NCBI GenBank assembly: GCA_002713365.1
Contig: PASR01000008.1
Span: 334,363-398,362, forward strand
Reading direction: 5' to 3'
Source of the DNA: Rhodospirillaceae bacterium
GTDB lineage: Bacteria; Pseudomonadota; Alphaproteobacteria; UBA6615
Length of the DNA: 64,000 nt
Part shown: one piece after another, positions 8,294-21,131 of the stretch
Numbering within the stretch: position 1 is the first letter of the stretch
How the letters are laid out: each line of letters opens with the position of its first letter
Program-made: the position numbers and the translations under genes
The notes under the pieces: model-generated
Databases searched by the model: none
What the model was told of the DNA's origin: nothing
Seen by the model: only the letters and a program-made list of their open reading frames with translations

Positions 8294-9229
8294 TTAAGTT
8301 TCGCTAGAAATGTTTTCATCATGGGACCCCTTTCCCAGATTAACTAAACCAACCCCAATGGCTACTAATATAGCCGCTAACCATAACCAAACACTTGGTT
8401 TCTCAGCAAAGAATAAAATTCCCCAGCAAACACCAAATACAGTACCGAGATACCCAACTTGCCCAAGATAAACAGCTCCAGACATTTTTATTATCGCGTA
8501 AAATATTAAAAATGCCACTGAGGTCGAAAGCGCAAAAAAAGCTAGTAGCGTCTCAGTATGACCTATGTTTTCCCATATTGGATAAAAACTATCATCTAAT
8601 AAGCTTCCAATAAGCGCTCCCAGAGCTGCTGCAAACATTGTACCCATCGCTAGCGCAACATTGTCAGAATTAGGTGGACGAGCGAGATCTGCAAAAACAT
8701 TCGCAGCTGCATAACCTAAAGGTGTAATAAAAGCTAGAAGTGCTAATGGCAATAAATCACGAGAAGGTAAACTACCTTCAGGAACGACAAGTACGGCAGC
8801 TCCAGCTAGACCAATTACAATACCTGCTGCACGGCTTTTTACGATTGGTTCCATTCTAAACATTAAAGCAATGGTGTAGGTAAGCAACGGTGAGAAAAGT
8901 ATTAAAACAGAAACATAACCTACTGATAAATGCTCCACAGTATACACTAATATTGCATATGAAACATCGATACCTACAATACCCATAAATCCAAAATAAA
9001 TTAAATGCTTAGCCCCAAACCTTAGCTTTGTTCGTCGCACTAAACAAACAATAAGTAATATTAAACCAGCCCCAAGAGTCTGCCAAAACACAACTGAGAA
9101 TGGCGATACCCCGGCAATTGCTAAACCTTTAGAGAAGGAAGGGTTCCCCCCCCATAGAGCCCCTAGCACAATCAATAACAATAATGGCGTCCATCGAAAC
9201 ATTTTTTTTCTTATTGATGTATCAGTCAT
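8294..9229 (-). CDS. EamA/DMT-family transporter (second of tandem pair)
   Basis: A 311 aa protein with ten predicted helices and two EamA repeats, paralogous to the next gene downstream. Shared landmarks include PLLLLIVLGALWGGNPSFSK near the N-terminus and the helix ending in GVGLVNLGKG. The ATG follows GAGGAAG, a good Shine-Dalgarno, so this is probably the first gene of a minus-strand operon with the second transporter and the amidohydrolase. The two copies differ at many positions, so the duplication is not recent. Substrate unknown. Confidence 0.85.
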   Translation of the reverse strand: MTDTSIRKKMFRWTPLLLLIVLGALWGGNPSFSKGLAIAGVSPFSVVFWQTLGAGLILLIVCLVRRTKLRFGAKHLIYFGFMGIVGIDVSYAILVYTVEHLSVGYVSVLILFSPLLTYTIALMFRMEPIVKSRAAGIVIGLAGAAVLVVPEGSLPSRDLLPLALLAFITPLGYAAANVFADLARPPNSDNVALAMGTMFAAALGALIGSLLDDSFYPIWENIGHTETLLAFFALSTSVAFLIFYAIIKMSGAVYLGQVGYLGTVFGVCWGILFFAEKPSVWLWLAAILVAIGVGLVNLGKGSHDENISSET

Positions 9230-9411
9230 GTGACTTACTTCCTCAGGCTACAGAACATATACTAACGTTCCGTTTTACTGAGGTAAAAAGCAGGCAGGAA
9301 CATAGATTCAAAAACAACCACTATAAATTGGCATAAGAGGCTATATTATACTACTAAATATAAACAAATTTTCTCATTAAACTCTTCCTGTTTTTTTAAG
9401 TAAACATATTG

Positions 9412-10077
9412 ATGAAATTAGATACTAATAACATAAAACCTGAAGGACTTCTTGAGTTAAAAGAAGTAGGTATATCTATAAATGGGTATAAACTATTCGA
9501 AAAACTGAATATAAAAATCCCACAAGGAAGTATTGTTAGCGTTATGGGCCCCAGTGGTTGCGGTAAATCATCTCTTTTGTCTTTTATATGCGGAACTATA
9601 TCAAATGACTTCAGCACATGTGGCCAAATACATCTCGGTGGTAAAACCATATTAGACAAGCCTCCTGAAGAACGAAATATTGGGATATTATTCCAAGATG
9701 ATTTATTATTTCCCCATATGTCTGTAGGAGAAAATTTATCTTTTGGCATACCATCATCTATTGTTGGCCGGCGTAAACGACAGAACATGGTACAAAAAGC
9801 ACTTAGCGAGGCTGGATTAAGAGGTATGGAAAATCAAGATCCTAATACTTTATCCGGCGGTCAAAAAGGTCGTATAGCAGTTATGCGAACATTACTTTCT
9901 CAGCCGAATGCCCTTTTGCTAGATGAACCATTCTCAAAATTAGACCTGGATTTAAAAATTCGCTTTCGTTCTTTTGTATATAGACATGTGCGTAAAAATA
10001 ATCTTCCCACTTTACTTGTTACTCACGACCCTAATGACGCCGAAGAGGCAGGTGGGCCAATAATTCAACTGGTTTAG
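9412..10077 (+). CDS. ABC transporter ATP-binding protein (YnjD-like)
   Basis: A 221 aa ABC ATPase: Walker A GPSGCGKSS (about residue 48), Q-loop FQDDLLFPHMSVGENL, signature LSGGQKGR, Walker B ALLLDEPFSKLD and switch His in LVTHDPNDA. It resembles E. coli YnjD and other short importer ATPases in the Q-loop region and lacks the C-terminal regulatory domain of MalK-type proteins. No ABC permease or binding protein is beside it. Instead a TauE/SafE permease starts one base after its stop. The ORF track uses TTG at 9409; the ATG at 9412 is equally possible and preferred. Upstream lies the divergent EamA gene across 179 bp of AT-rich DNA. Confidence 0.87.
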   Translation: MKLDTNNIKPEGLLELKEVGISINGYKLFEKLNIKIPQGSIVSVMGPSGCGKSSLLSFICGTISNDFSTCGQIHLGGKTILDKPPEERNIGILFQDDLLFPHMSVGENLSFGIPSSIVGRRKRQNMVQKALSEAGLRGMENQDPNTLSGGQKGRIAVMRTLLSQPNALLLDEPFSKLDLDLKIRFRSFVYRHVRKNNLPTLLVTHDPNDAEEAGGPIIQLV

Positions 10078-10078
10078 C

Positions 10079-10834
10079 ATGAACGAAACAATCAATTTAT
10101 TACCATCTGGTATTTGGAACATAGACCTTGCCATCGCATCAATAACTTTATTGACTGCAGGACTTATCAGAGGTTTCGCGGGTTTTGGGTCTGCAATGAT
10201 CAATGCTCCTATATTAAGTCTACTTTGGGGCCCAACAATTGGTATACCTATAGCTGCATTAATCGAGTTCGTTCCAGCAATACAACTAACTCCCAGGGCA
10301 ATTCCCAACGCACAATGGAAGCTGGTGTGGCTATTAGGAATTCCAGCGTTACTAATAATACCAGCTGGTTCTTGGCTATTAATCATTCTACCTAGCGATA
10401 TAATCCGTCGCATTGTGGCGATTGCCGTTCTCATTCTTGTAATAACTTTATGGTCAGGTTGGCGTTATAAAGGTAAACGGACATCAATCATAAGTGGTCT
10501 TGTTGGGGCTATGAGTGGGTTACTTTCTGGCGCAACTGGAATAGGAGGCCCCCCCGTAATTCTCTACTTAATGGCGGGCGAGGATAAACCAACAACTTTA
10601 CGCGCCAATATGATAGGTTATTTTACTATTGTCTTAATTGGCTTAGCAGTAACTTATTATTTACTAGGGCTTTTCAATCAATATGTTATTTGGCGTACAG
10701 CCTTATTAGTACCTTCATTTATTGTTGGAATTTTTATTGGCTCCTTAATTTTTCCATATTCGTCTGAGCGTGTTTTTAGAAATATAGCCTTGCTTATATT
10801 AGCTTGCTCAGCAACTTACGTATTATTAGCCTAA
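10079..10834 (+). CDS. TauE/SafE (DUF81) family permease
   Basis: A 251 aa membrane protein with about eight hydrophobic segments and the two family glycine-rich motifs, one per half: GFAGFGSAMI and GLLSGATGIGGPPV. TauE/SafE proteins are proposed transporters of sulfonates, sulfite or other small organic anions. Start ATG is one base after the ABC ATPase stop (TAGCATG), so the two are almost certainly co-translated. The permease family normally works without ATP hydrolysis, so the pairing may be regulatory or merely positional. It is convergent with the PBP gene 9 bp away. Confidence 0.87.
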   Translation: MNETINLLPSGIWNIDLAIASITLLTAGLIRGFAGFGSAMINAPILSLLWGPTIGIPIAALIEFVPAIQLTPRAIPNAQWKLVWLLGIPALLIIPAGSWLLIILPSDIIRRIVAIAVLILVITLWSGWRYKGKRTSIISGLVGAMSGLLSGATGIGGPPVILYLMAGEDKPTTLRANMIGYFTIVLIGLAVTYYLLGLFNQYVIWRTALLVPSFIVGIFIGSLIFPYSSERVFRNIALLILACSATYVLLA

Positions 10835-10843
10835 AAAGTTTGT

Positions 10844-12673
10844 TTACTTACAAGTTAGTGGCAGCGCTTCATGGGCAGCACTCATAAAGGTTTTCCAAAT
10901 TTCGGCTGGAATACCTCCTCCTGTGATGGATCTCCCTCGTTTTTGTTTCATAGGGCTATTATTATCGTTACCTAGCCATACTCCCGTTACGAGTTTATCC
11001 GTATACCCAATAAACCAGGCATCTCGCGATTGCTGACTTGTTCCCGACTTGCCTGCTGCCATATAACCAAAGTTTGCTGCACGACCTGTACCTTTTTGAA
11101 TAACGGCACGTAACAGTGTTTCCATGACATCAACATACTTAGAATTTATAACTTGGTGACTAGATAATTTTCTTCTGTGATATAGTCTTTGTTCGCCTGA
11201 CCTAACCTCAACTAAACCATAAGGCAAAACAGCCCTACCACCATTAGCGAATACCGCATAAGCAGCAGTGAGCTCAAGTAGTGTTACTTCACCAGTCCCC
11301 AGTGATAGTGAGGGATGGCTTGTAAGTTCTGATGTAATACCTAAGCGACGCGCAGCCTTTAAGATATTATCTCGTCCAATGTCTTCAGCAACCCTTACAG
11401 CCGTTGAATTAATTGAACGCGCAACTGCATCAAGAAGTGATACTTTACCGTAAAATCTACCCGAGAAATTTCTAGGCGACCAACCATCAACTGTTATTGG
11501 TGCATCCAAAACAATTGTGTCTGGTTTCATCCCCGCCTCAACCGCAGGTAGATACACAATTGGTTTAAAGGCAGAACCTGGCTGCCGATAAGCTTGAGTT
11601 GCCCTATTAAACTGGCTTTTTTTGTAATTACGGCCACCAATCATAGCGCAAACTCTGCCTTGCGGGGTCATTGCAACCAATGCTACTTGGGACTCAATAT
11701 CTATTTGTTTAATGACTTTATATGCTAGTCTTTGAAGGTGGGGGCTTAAAGTAGTATAAACAGTGAGGTCACTGCTCCTGTTGCTTGCTATAGCTACCGC
11801 ACTGTCAAGTACCCAGTCAGCAAAATAACGCCTGCTATATTCAGATCTTTCCATATCTTTAGATAAGTGTTTCTGATTATTTAATACAAATCCCTGAGAA
11901 ACAGTTTTTATATTTAATTTATCTACAAATGAATTAGGCAAAAGCCCCTGCTCAACCATTTTAGACAAAACTATATTCGCCCTGCCTATTGCTGCCTCCA
12001 GATTATAGGCGGGGTTTAGCCTAGACGGGGCTTTCAAAAGACCGGCAAGAATTGCAGATTGATAAACATCTAAATCTCGAGCAGATATTCCAAAATACCT
12101 TTGAGAGGCCGCCTCTACCCCATAAGTCCCGGAACCTAGATAAACTCGATTTAAGTAAATAGAAAGCAAATCCTCTTTTGTAAAATTATGTTCAAGCCAA
12201 AATGCTAGAATTAGCTCCTTAATTTTACGATCAATAGTGCGCTCTGGTGTAAGAAATAGGTTTTTTGCAAGTTGTTGAGTTAAAGTTGATCCCCCTTGGA
12301 CGAACCGACCCTTGCGCAAGTTAACGGTCATAGCTCTTATTAAACCCCGACCATCAAACCCTCTATGTCTAAAAAAGCGCTGGTCTTCTATCGCAACGAC
12401 GGCCTGCACCAAGTGGAGAGGAAGTTCTTTAACATCTAAAAGACTTCCATAAAGATCTCCATAAGAAGCTAAACGCCCACCCTCAGCATCAGTAATTATT
12501 ACACCTGGTCTTCGCATTTTTGCTGAAGTGCTGCTAAGGCCATCAATAGACGGCAAGTCCCAAGCAAAATAAACTACAGCCAGTGCGCTAATAAGCACAC
12601 CCCAAATCACTATAACCACAGTCCATTTTATAAACCGCGCTACAAGATTGATAGTTTTATTAAAAAAGGCCAA
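10844..12673 (-). CDS. Class A penicillin-binding protein (transglycosylase/transpeptidase)
   Basis: Bifunctional peptidoglycan synthase, 609 aa. After one N-terminal membrane anchor (about residues 15-38) comes the GT51 domain with catalytic AIEDQRFFRHRGFD (Glu96) and GGSTLTQQLAKNLF, then the transpeptidase domain with SxxK in GSAFKP, SxN in RSINST and KSGTS. This is shorter than alphaproteobacterial PBP1a (often around 800 aa), so it is closer to the PBP2/1C-size class. The start is TTG: an in-frame TAG lies three codons upstream, no nearby ATG exists, and the TTG keeps the cytoplasmic tail and anchor. AGGG precedes it closely. Confidence 0.92.
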   Translation of the reverse strand: MAFFNKTINLVARFIKWTVVIVIWGVLISALAVVYFAWDLPSIDGLSSTSAKMRRPGVIITDAEGGRLASYGDLYGSLLDVKELPLHLVQAVVAIEDQRFFRHRGFDGRGLIRAMTVNLRKGRFVQGGSTLTQQLAKNLFLTPERTIDRKIKELILAFWLEHNFTKEDLLSIYLNRVYLGSGTYGVEAASQRYFGISARDLDVYQSAILAGLLKAPSRLNPAYNLEAAIGRANIVLSKMVEQGLLPNSFVDKLNIKTVSQGFVLNNQKHLSKDMERSEYSRRYFADWVLDSAVAIASNRSSDLTVYTTLSPHLQRLAYKVIKQIDIESQVALVAMTPQGRVCAMIGGRNYKKSQFNRATQAYRQPGSAFKPIVYLPAVEAGMKPDTIVLDAPITVDGWSPRNFSGRFYGKVSLLDAVARSINSTAVRVAEDIGRDNILKAARRLGITSELTSHPSLSLGTGEVTLLELTAAYAVFANGGRAVLPYGLVEVRSGEQRLYHRRKLSSHQVINSKYVDVMETLLRAVIQKGTGRAANFGYMAAGKSGTSQQSRDAWFIGYTDKLVTGVWLGNDNNSPMKQKRGRSITGGGIPAEIWKTFMSAAHEALPLTCK

Positions 12674-12760
12674 TATACCCTAAGCCATTCTCACTCTTAT
12701 ATTTAAATTTAGTTCTTTAGATTATCAGAGCGCTTTTGTTTAACCATATAAAAATAGGCT

Positions 12761-16516
<3,756 letters not shown>

Positions 16517-16520
<4 letters not shown>

Positions 16521-17635
16521 ACTCGCATCGGCATTAGAACGTATAACGCTCTATCATCACTGGAATCACGAACAATCGTAGGGGATGCGGGATCAGCAAG
16601 GACAAATTGAGCATTATCCCCTTCAATTTGTGCAGTAATATCAAGTAGATATTTAGAATTAAAGCCAATCTCCATATCATCTTCAGAATAACTAACTTCG
16701 AGTTCTTCTATGGCACTTCCATTATCAGTACTGGTCGCGGACAAAGTTAATGTTCCAGGGCTTACAACCAATTTTATTGAACGGCTTTTTTCTGAAGATA
16801 TGGTGGACACACGATCAACTGCATCCGCAAAGACATCGCTATTTACTAGTAATATTTTATCATTATCAGTTGGAATAACACGTTCATAATCGGGGAATGT
16901 ACCATCAATTAGCTTAGAAGTAAGAATAACATCATCAAATTCTATACGAATTCTAGTTTCACTGAGGGCCACATCTATATTTTCTAATGTCTCGTCAATT
17001 AACTTACGCACCTCAGTGATTGCCTTGCGAGGTAGAATCACCCCAGTCATATTTTCTGCCCCAACTGGTAACGGCATTTCAACCCTTGCTAGCCTATGCC
17101 CATCAGTCGCAACAGCTCTTAGAAATTTTTTGTCACCCATGTCAACTGAATGAAGATATATACCGTTTAAATAATAACGGGTTTCTTCAGTGGATATTGC
17201 AAACCTTGTGCGATCTATTACCGCGCGCAGTTCATCAGCCGGTATAGAAAAAACAACTGGAAGGTCACCGCCTGTAAGAATTGGAAAATCCTCAGTAGGC
17301 AAGGTGCTTAAGCTAAAGCGAGACCTACCTGAGTTTATCAATAGCTTTCCTTCCGCCGCATCAGTTTCTATTTCGACCTGTGATCCATCAGCGAGTTTAC
17401 GAACAATATCATAAAGAGTATGAGCTGGAGCTGTACTCGCACCCTTAACGCTAACATCAGCGCCTATTTTTTCGTTTATAGCTAGGTCCATGTCTGTGGC
17501 TGTTAAAGTTAGAGATCCATCAGTTGCATCTAACAATACGTTAGCTAAAATTGGTATCGTATTACGTCTTTCAACAACACTCTGCACATGAGCTAGTGCT
17601 TTTAGTAAGGTAGATCGTTCGATCGTCAGCTTCAT
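16517..17635 (-). CDS. dnaN: DNA polymerase III beta subunit (sliding clamp)
   Basis: Processivity clamp, 372 aa, with three tandem clamp folds. Motifs include MKLTIERSTLLKALAHVQSV at the N-terminus, NTIPILANVLLDA, DGHRLAR in the second domain and the C-terminal DRALYVLMPMRV. The ORF track begins at an upstream TTG; the ATG four codons later is preceded by GAGAAAG and gives the family start, so I use it. It follows dnaA across a 277-bp AT-rich gap that has a short TGCTA/TAGCA hairpin but no clear terminator; dnaN may have its own promoter there. Confidence 0.97.
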
Positions 17636-17912
17636 TGTCTTTCTCAAACTCTTTTTGCCGCTCTCCGACCTAAAGAGGGCTATAAAACTAGTTAGTATAA
17701 AAGCTATATTTGCCTAATTAATTGCCCTTAAAAACCTAAGCCTTTGAAGCAAATACAGCTATTGTTTATACACTACATAAATTAAAACAAATGCTACTTT
17801 ATTATAGCAGTAAAAGAATGATTCGACAGTGAAATCATACTAATTTAAGAAAGAACAATTCTAATTAGCTTTTGTAAATATATCATTAAATTTGATAGAT
17901 AATGTAATCTAA

Positions 17913-19352
17913 CTAAATTTCTAGCATACGCCGTAACAATTCAACATCTTCATGAAAACTGCTATCCAATGTTCGAAGTTCTTCTACTTTTTTAACGGCA
18001 TGCATAACAGTAGTGTGGTCTCTTCCACCAAATTTGCGCCCAATCTCAGGCAAAGAGCGCGCAGTTAATTGCTTAGATAAATACATTGCGACCTGCCTCG
18101 GCCTTGCTACCGCTCTAGCTCGACGCGCAGAGTGCATATCTACCAATCTTACATTAAAATGCTCAGCTACGCACTTTTGTATTTCTTCAATCGTAATTCG
18201 CCTATCATTAGCCCTAAGGAGATCACGTAATATTTCCTGGGTCACCTCTAATGTAACCGCATCGCCAACCAAGGTCGATTGAGCAACAATGCGATTAAGT
18301 GCACCCTCTAATTCACGAACGTTAGAGTTAATCTTGTGAGCAAGAAACTCCACCACCTTATCAGGCAACTTAGCCCCCAATCTCTCTGCCTTATCCTTAA
18401 GAATCCCCAAACGTAATTCATAATCTGTTGGGTGTATGTCAGCAACCAACCCACATCCTAACCTTGAACGCAGGCGTTCCTCCATGCCCTCAAGATCTGA
18501 TGGTGACTTATCAGCTGATACAACTATTTGACGGTTTTGATCAACTAAAGCGTTAAATGTATGAAAGAATTCTTCTTGTGTAGAATCTTTTCCACAAATG
18601 AACTGAATATCATCGATCATTAAAACATCAACCGAACGAAATTGCTCCTTAAAATCCATAGTGGTTCGAAATCTCAATGCCCTTACAAACTGGTACATAA
18701 ATTTCTCAGCTGACATATACAAGACCCTTCGCCCAGGGTTTTCACTAGTTATATGCCAAGCTATAGCGTGCATCAGATGCGTTTTACCTAATCCCACACC
18801 CCCAAATAAAAATAAGGGATTAAATTGAACGCTATCTGATTCCGCTGCCCTTCTAGCAGCAGCATGAGCTAATTCATTAGTACGCCCAACGATAAAATTT
18901 TTGAAAGTAAATCGCTTATCCAACAAATCAGTAACGTTTTTTGTGTCAGACTGCTCTAAATTACCCTCTCCATTATTATCACCCTGATCTGAAAGAGGAA
19001 TAGCTGTTAGACTTTGATTGCCTCCATCTTTATCACGACCTGCCAAACTAGGCGTTTTTATCAAGGTACTAATCGGCTCAACAATTATCTCTACCTCAGT
19101 TACACCAGAATTTTTCTCCTGCCAGAGCTCAGTTAATCTATCCCCATAATTCTGCTCTATCCAGTCCCGCATAAACCTCGTCGGAACAGTAATACGCAAT
19201 CGGCTGCCTAGAATTTCGCCCAGAGTTAGTGGTTTTAACCAACTATTAAACGCAGCGTCCCCAACCTCTGCACGCAGTTGACCTCTTACACTGGCCCATT
19301 GTTCAGCCAAGGTTGAATTAGAATTTTCCCAATGATCTACCATGTCAAACAC
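17913..19352 (-). CDS. dnaA: Chromosomal replication initiator protein DnaA
   Basis: Initiator ATPase, 479 aa. Domain I (about residues 15-85, with FNSWLKPL) is followed by a variable linker, the AAA+ domain with Walker A FGGVGLGKTH and Walker B VLMIDDIQFI, and domain IV ending in the DnaA-box-binding GRDHTTVMHAVKKV. The start is uncertain: GTG at 19352 or ATG at 19343, both before the conserved W, with no clear ribosome-binding site. The order rpsT-dnaA-dnaN is characteristic of alphaproteobacteria. The 590-bp region upstream shows no canonical DnaA box by eye, so oriC may be elsewhere. Confidence 0.97.
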   Translation of the reverse strand: MFDMVDHWENSNSTLAEQWASVRGQLRAEVGDAAFNSWLKPLTLGEILGSRLRITVPTRFMRDWIEQNYGDRLTELWQEKNSGVTEVEIIVEPISTLIKTPSLAGRDKDGGNQSLTAIPLSDQGDNNGEGNLEQSDTKNVTDLLDKRFTFKNFIVGRTNELAHAAARRAAESDSVQFNPLFLFGGVGLGKTHLMHAIAWHITSENPGRRVLYMSAEKFMYQFVRALRFRTTMDFKEQFRSVDVLMIDDIQFICGKDSTQEEFFHTFNALVDQNRQIVVSADKSPSDLEGMEERLRSRLGCGLVADIHPTDYELRLGILKDKAERLGAKLPDKVVEFLAHKINSNVRELEGALNRIVAQSTLVGDAVTLEVTQEILRDLLRANDRRITIEEIQKCVAEHFNVRLVDMHSARRARAVARPRQVAMYLSKQLTARSLPEIGRKFGGRDHTTVMHAVKKVEELRTLDSSFHEDVELLRRMLEI

Positions 19353-19578
19353 TGAGTATTTTTATTAAACGAACTATTTATAACAGAACCACATTTTTGG
19401 ATTAAGCAATCATTAGCAAAAACAACTTTATCGGGCCAATCTTGGAATAGTCTTCTGTGATGGTAATATCCGGTACTCAAATGCTCTCTCCCCAAAACGC
19501 CTGCCAGCAAGTGAAAGACTACTTGTCTTTAGCTTACCCTAAGTTGGCAACACACTCATTTAACAATCCGTAAAAACC

Positions 19579-19593
19579 GGAGAACAATTCTCC
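19579..19593. repeat. Inverted repeat GGAGAA-N3-TTCTCC in the dnaA leader
   Basis: Perfect 6-bp arms with a 3-nt spacer (GGAGAACAATTCTCC). Read on the minus strand, it is followed by GGTTTTT, so it could be a protein-binding site or a weak attenuator-like hairpin upstream of dnaA. The function is unproven. Confidence 0.35.
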
Positions 19594-19638
19594 AAATAAA
19601 CCAACAAAAATAAGGTTTTTATTACTAGACTGCTTTAC

Positions 19639-19653
19639 TTAACTTTTACTTAA
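19639..19653. promoter_or_regulatory. Candidate CtrA-type site TTAA-N7-TTAA
   Basis: TTAACTTTTACTTAA matches the TTAA-N7-TTAA consensus of the alphaproteobacterial cell-cycle regulator CtrA. It arises from the 11-bp direct repeat TTTACTTAACT (19634-19655). It lies about 290 bp upstream of dnaA. AT-richness makes a chance match plausible, and ctrA is not in the window. Confidence 0.3.
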
Positions 19654-19867
19654 CTTTTTATTACCGTTACTTCAATTTGACACCAGGGTAGGTTTTATTA
19701 CTTAGTTTTATTAAACAATCTAATCACCATAATTAATAAGTGAGTCGAGTTAGTAATGAATATTATATAATTATTATATTTATTGGCCCAAGAGCGAGGA
19801 CTACCATACATACCACAGGCTCAGGCCGCAACAACTCTAAGCAAGTTTTGAAGAAAAAAATTGTTTT

Positions 19868-19915
19868 TTTTTTTATTTTTTGCAAAAATAAAGCCGCGCT
19901 CCGAGGGCGCGGCTT
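19868..19915 (-). terminator. Rho-independent terminator of rpsT
   Basis: Perfect 9-bp GC-rich stem (AAGCCGCGC / GCGCGGCTT) with a 7-nt loop at 19891-19915. On the minus strand it is followed by a T-rich run. It lies 28 bp after the rpsT stop. Confidence 0.85.
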
Positions 19916-19942
19916 CACACAAAATATATAATCTACAATCGC

Positions 19943-20206
19943 TTACGACATAACCTTAATACGAGCCGATAACCTGGACAAGCGTCGGTTAACAGTATTC
20001 TTTTTTAGAACACCTTTCGTTACTCCGCGATGTAATTCAGGTTGAGCCGCCCGAAATGCCTCAACAGCGTCTCCACGGTCACCATTTTCAATAGCTTGTT
20101 CAACCTTTTTAACGTGTGTCCGAATACGGCTAACACGATTTCGGTTAATTAATGTACGTCTTTCATTGCGACGAATTCTTTGTTTCGCCGATGCATGATG
20201 TGCCAT
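19943..20206 (-). CDS. rpsT: 30S ribosomal protein S20
   Basis: An 87 aa, very basic protein with the S20 N-terminus ([16 protein letters not shown]) and C-terminus ([15 protein letters not shown]). S20 binds 16S rRNA early in 30S assembly. The gene is monocistronic, with a consensus-like promoter about 40 bp upstream, GAAAGAAG ahead of the ATG and a strong terminator behind. Its position directly upstream of dnaA is conserved in many alphaproteobacteria. Confidence 0.97.
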   Translation of the reverse strand: MAHHASAKQRIRRNERRTLINRNRVSRIRTHVKKVEQAIENGDRGDAVEAFRAAQPELHRGVTKGVLKKNTVNRRLSRLSARIKVMS

Positions 20207-20242
20207 AATATCAATTCTTCTTTCATGTAGACTGCGGCGCGG

Positions 20243-20271
20243 CTTATAACGGGGCTTCCCTATTGCGTCAA
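20243..20271 (-). promoter_or_regulatory. Sigma-70-type promoter of rpsT
   Basis: On the minus strand TTGACG (-35) and TATAAG (-10) are separated by exactly 17 bp, 36 bp before the rpsT start codon. A GC-rich stretch (AGCCGCGCCGCAG) follows the -10. This is one of the two best promoter matches seen in the window. Confidence 0.7.
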
Positions 20272-20302
20272 GACCACTAGTGAAAATGCAATCTTTTTAT
20301 TT

Positions 20303-21079
20303 CTATCTATTTTTAAAATTTGGACGCTTTTTAGCGATAAAGGCTGCCATACCTTCTTTTTGATCGTATGAAGCAAAAGTTGAATGAAATAATCGGCGCT
20401 CGTAATGAATTCCCGCAGCCAAGGATACCTCATAAGCCTGGTTAACAGAATCTTTTGCCAAATAAGTAATAGGTCGAGACATACTAGCGATAAGACCGGC
20501 GGTTTTGACTGCATCCTCCATTAAATTCGCCAAAGGCACCACACGGCTAATCAAACCAGACCTTTCGGCTTCTTCAGAATCCATCATTCTACCAGACAAG
20601 ACCATTTCCATAGCTTTAGACTTGCCGACCAGACGGGTAAGCCTCTGCGTTCCACCAGCCCCTGGTATTGTCCCAAGAGTTATTTCTGGTTGTCCAAACT
20701 TTGCATTGTCCGCAGCAATTATAAAGTCACACATCATTGCAAGTTCACAACCACCACCCAATGCAAAACCGGCCACTGCTGCGATAATTGGCTTACGACA
20801 ATTACTTACTTTTTCCCAATCACCAGTAATGAAATCTTCCATATAGGCACTAATGAAAGTTTTTTTCTCCATTTCCTTAATATCAGCTCCAGCAGCAAAA
20901 GCCTTCTCTGAACCAGTGAGCACTATGCAACCAATATCATCATTAGCTTCAAAAGCATCTAAGGCGTTTCCTAACTCAGAAATTAAATCAGCACAAAGTG
21001 CATTTAGTGCCTCTGGCCTATCCAATGTTATAATTCCAACATGCTCTTGTATTTCAGTTTTAATGTTTTCATAACTCAT
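20303..21079 (-). CDS. Enoyl-CoA hydratase
   Basis: Crotonase-family hydratase, about 258 aa, converting trans-2-enoyl-CoA to 3-hydroxyacyl-CoA. The oxyanion-hole block SEKAFAAGADIKEM and both catalytic glutamates are present (GGGCELAM and GQPEITLGTIPGAGGTQRL), matching classic hydratases rather than isomerases or non-catalytic members. The C-terminus ends KRRPNFKNR-like (AFIAKKRPNFKNR). I choose the ATG at 21079 over the TTG two codons earlier; AAGGA lies upstream. The position between mutM and rpsT is the usual alphaproteobacterial one. Exact acyl-chain preference is unknown. Confidence 0.9.
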   Translation of the reverse strand: MSYENIKTEIQEHVGIITLDRPEALNALCADLISELGNALDAFEANDDIGCIVLTGSEKAFAAGADIKEMEKKTFISAYMEDFITGDWEKVSNCRKPIIAAVAGFALGGGCELAMMCDFIIAADNAKFGQPEITLGTIPGAGGTQRLTRLVGKSKAMEMVLSGRMMDSEEAERSGLISRVVPLANLMEDAVKTAGLIASMSRPITYLAKDSVNQAYEVSLAAGIHYERRLFHSTFASYDQKEGMAAFIAKKRPNFKNR

Positions 21080-21131
21080 AACCAAACCGTCCTTAGTTGC
21101 ACCCCATCCTGAGTGTGATAAATTATTAATA

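Larger units (their letters stand above)
19353..19942. other. 590-bp noncoding region between rpsT and dnaA
   Basis: AT-rich region containing the rpsT terminator, an 11-bp direct repeat that forms TTAA-N7-TTAA, a short inverted repeat, and presumably the dnaA promoter and long leader. I searched by eye for TTATNCACA on both strands and found none. The 63-codon ORF at 19740-19931 runs through the terminator and lacks coding character. I see no tRNA. Confidence 0.6.

Noticed and set aside
19740-19931. 63-codon ORF in the rpsT-dnaA spacer
   Set aside because: It runs through the rpsT terminator and its T-tract (phenylalanine/lysine runs), so it is not a coding sequence.
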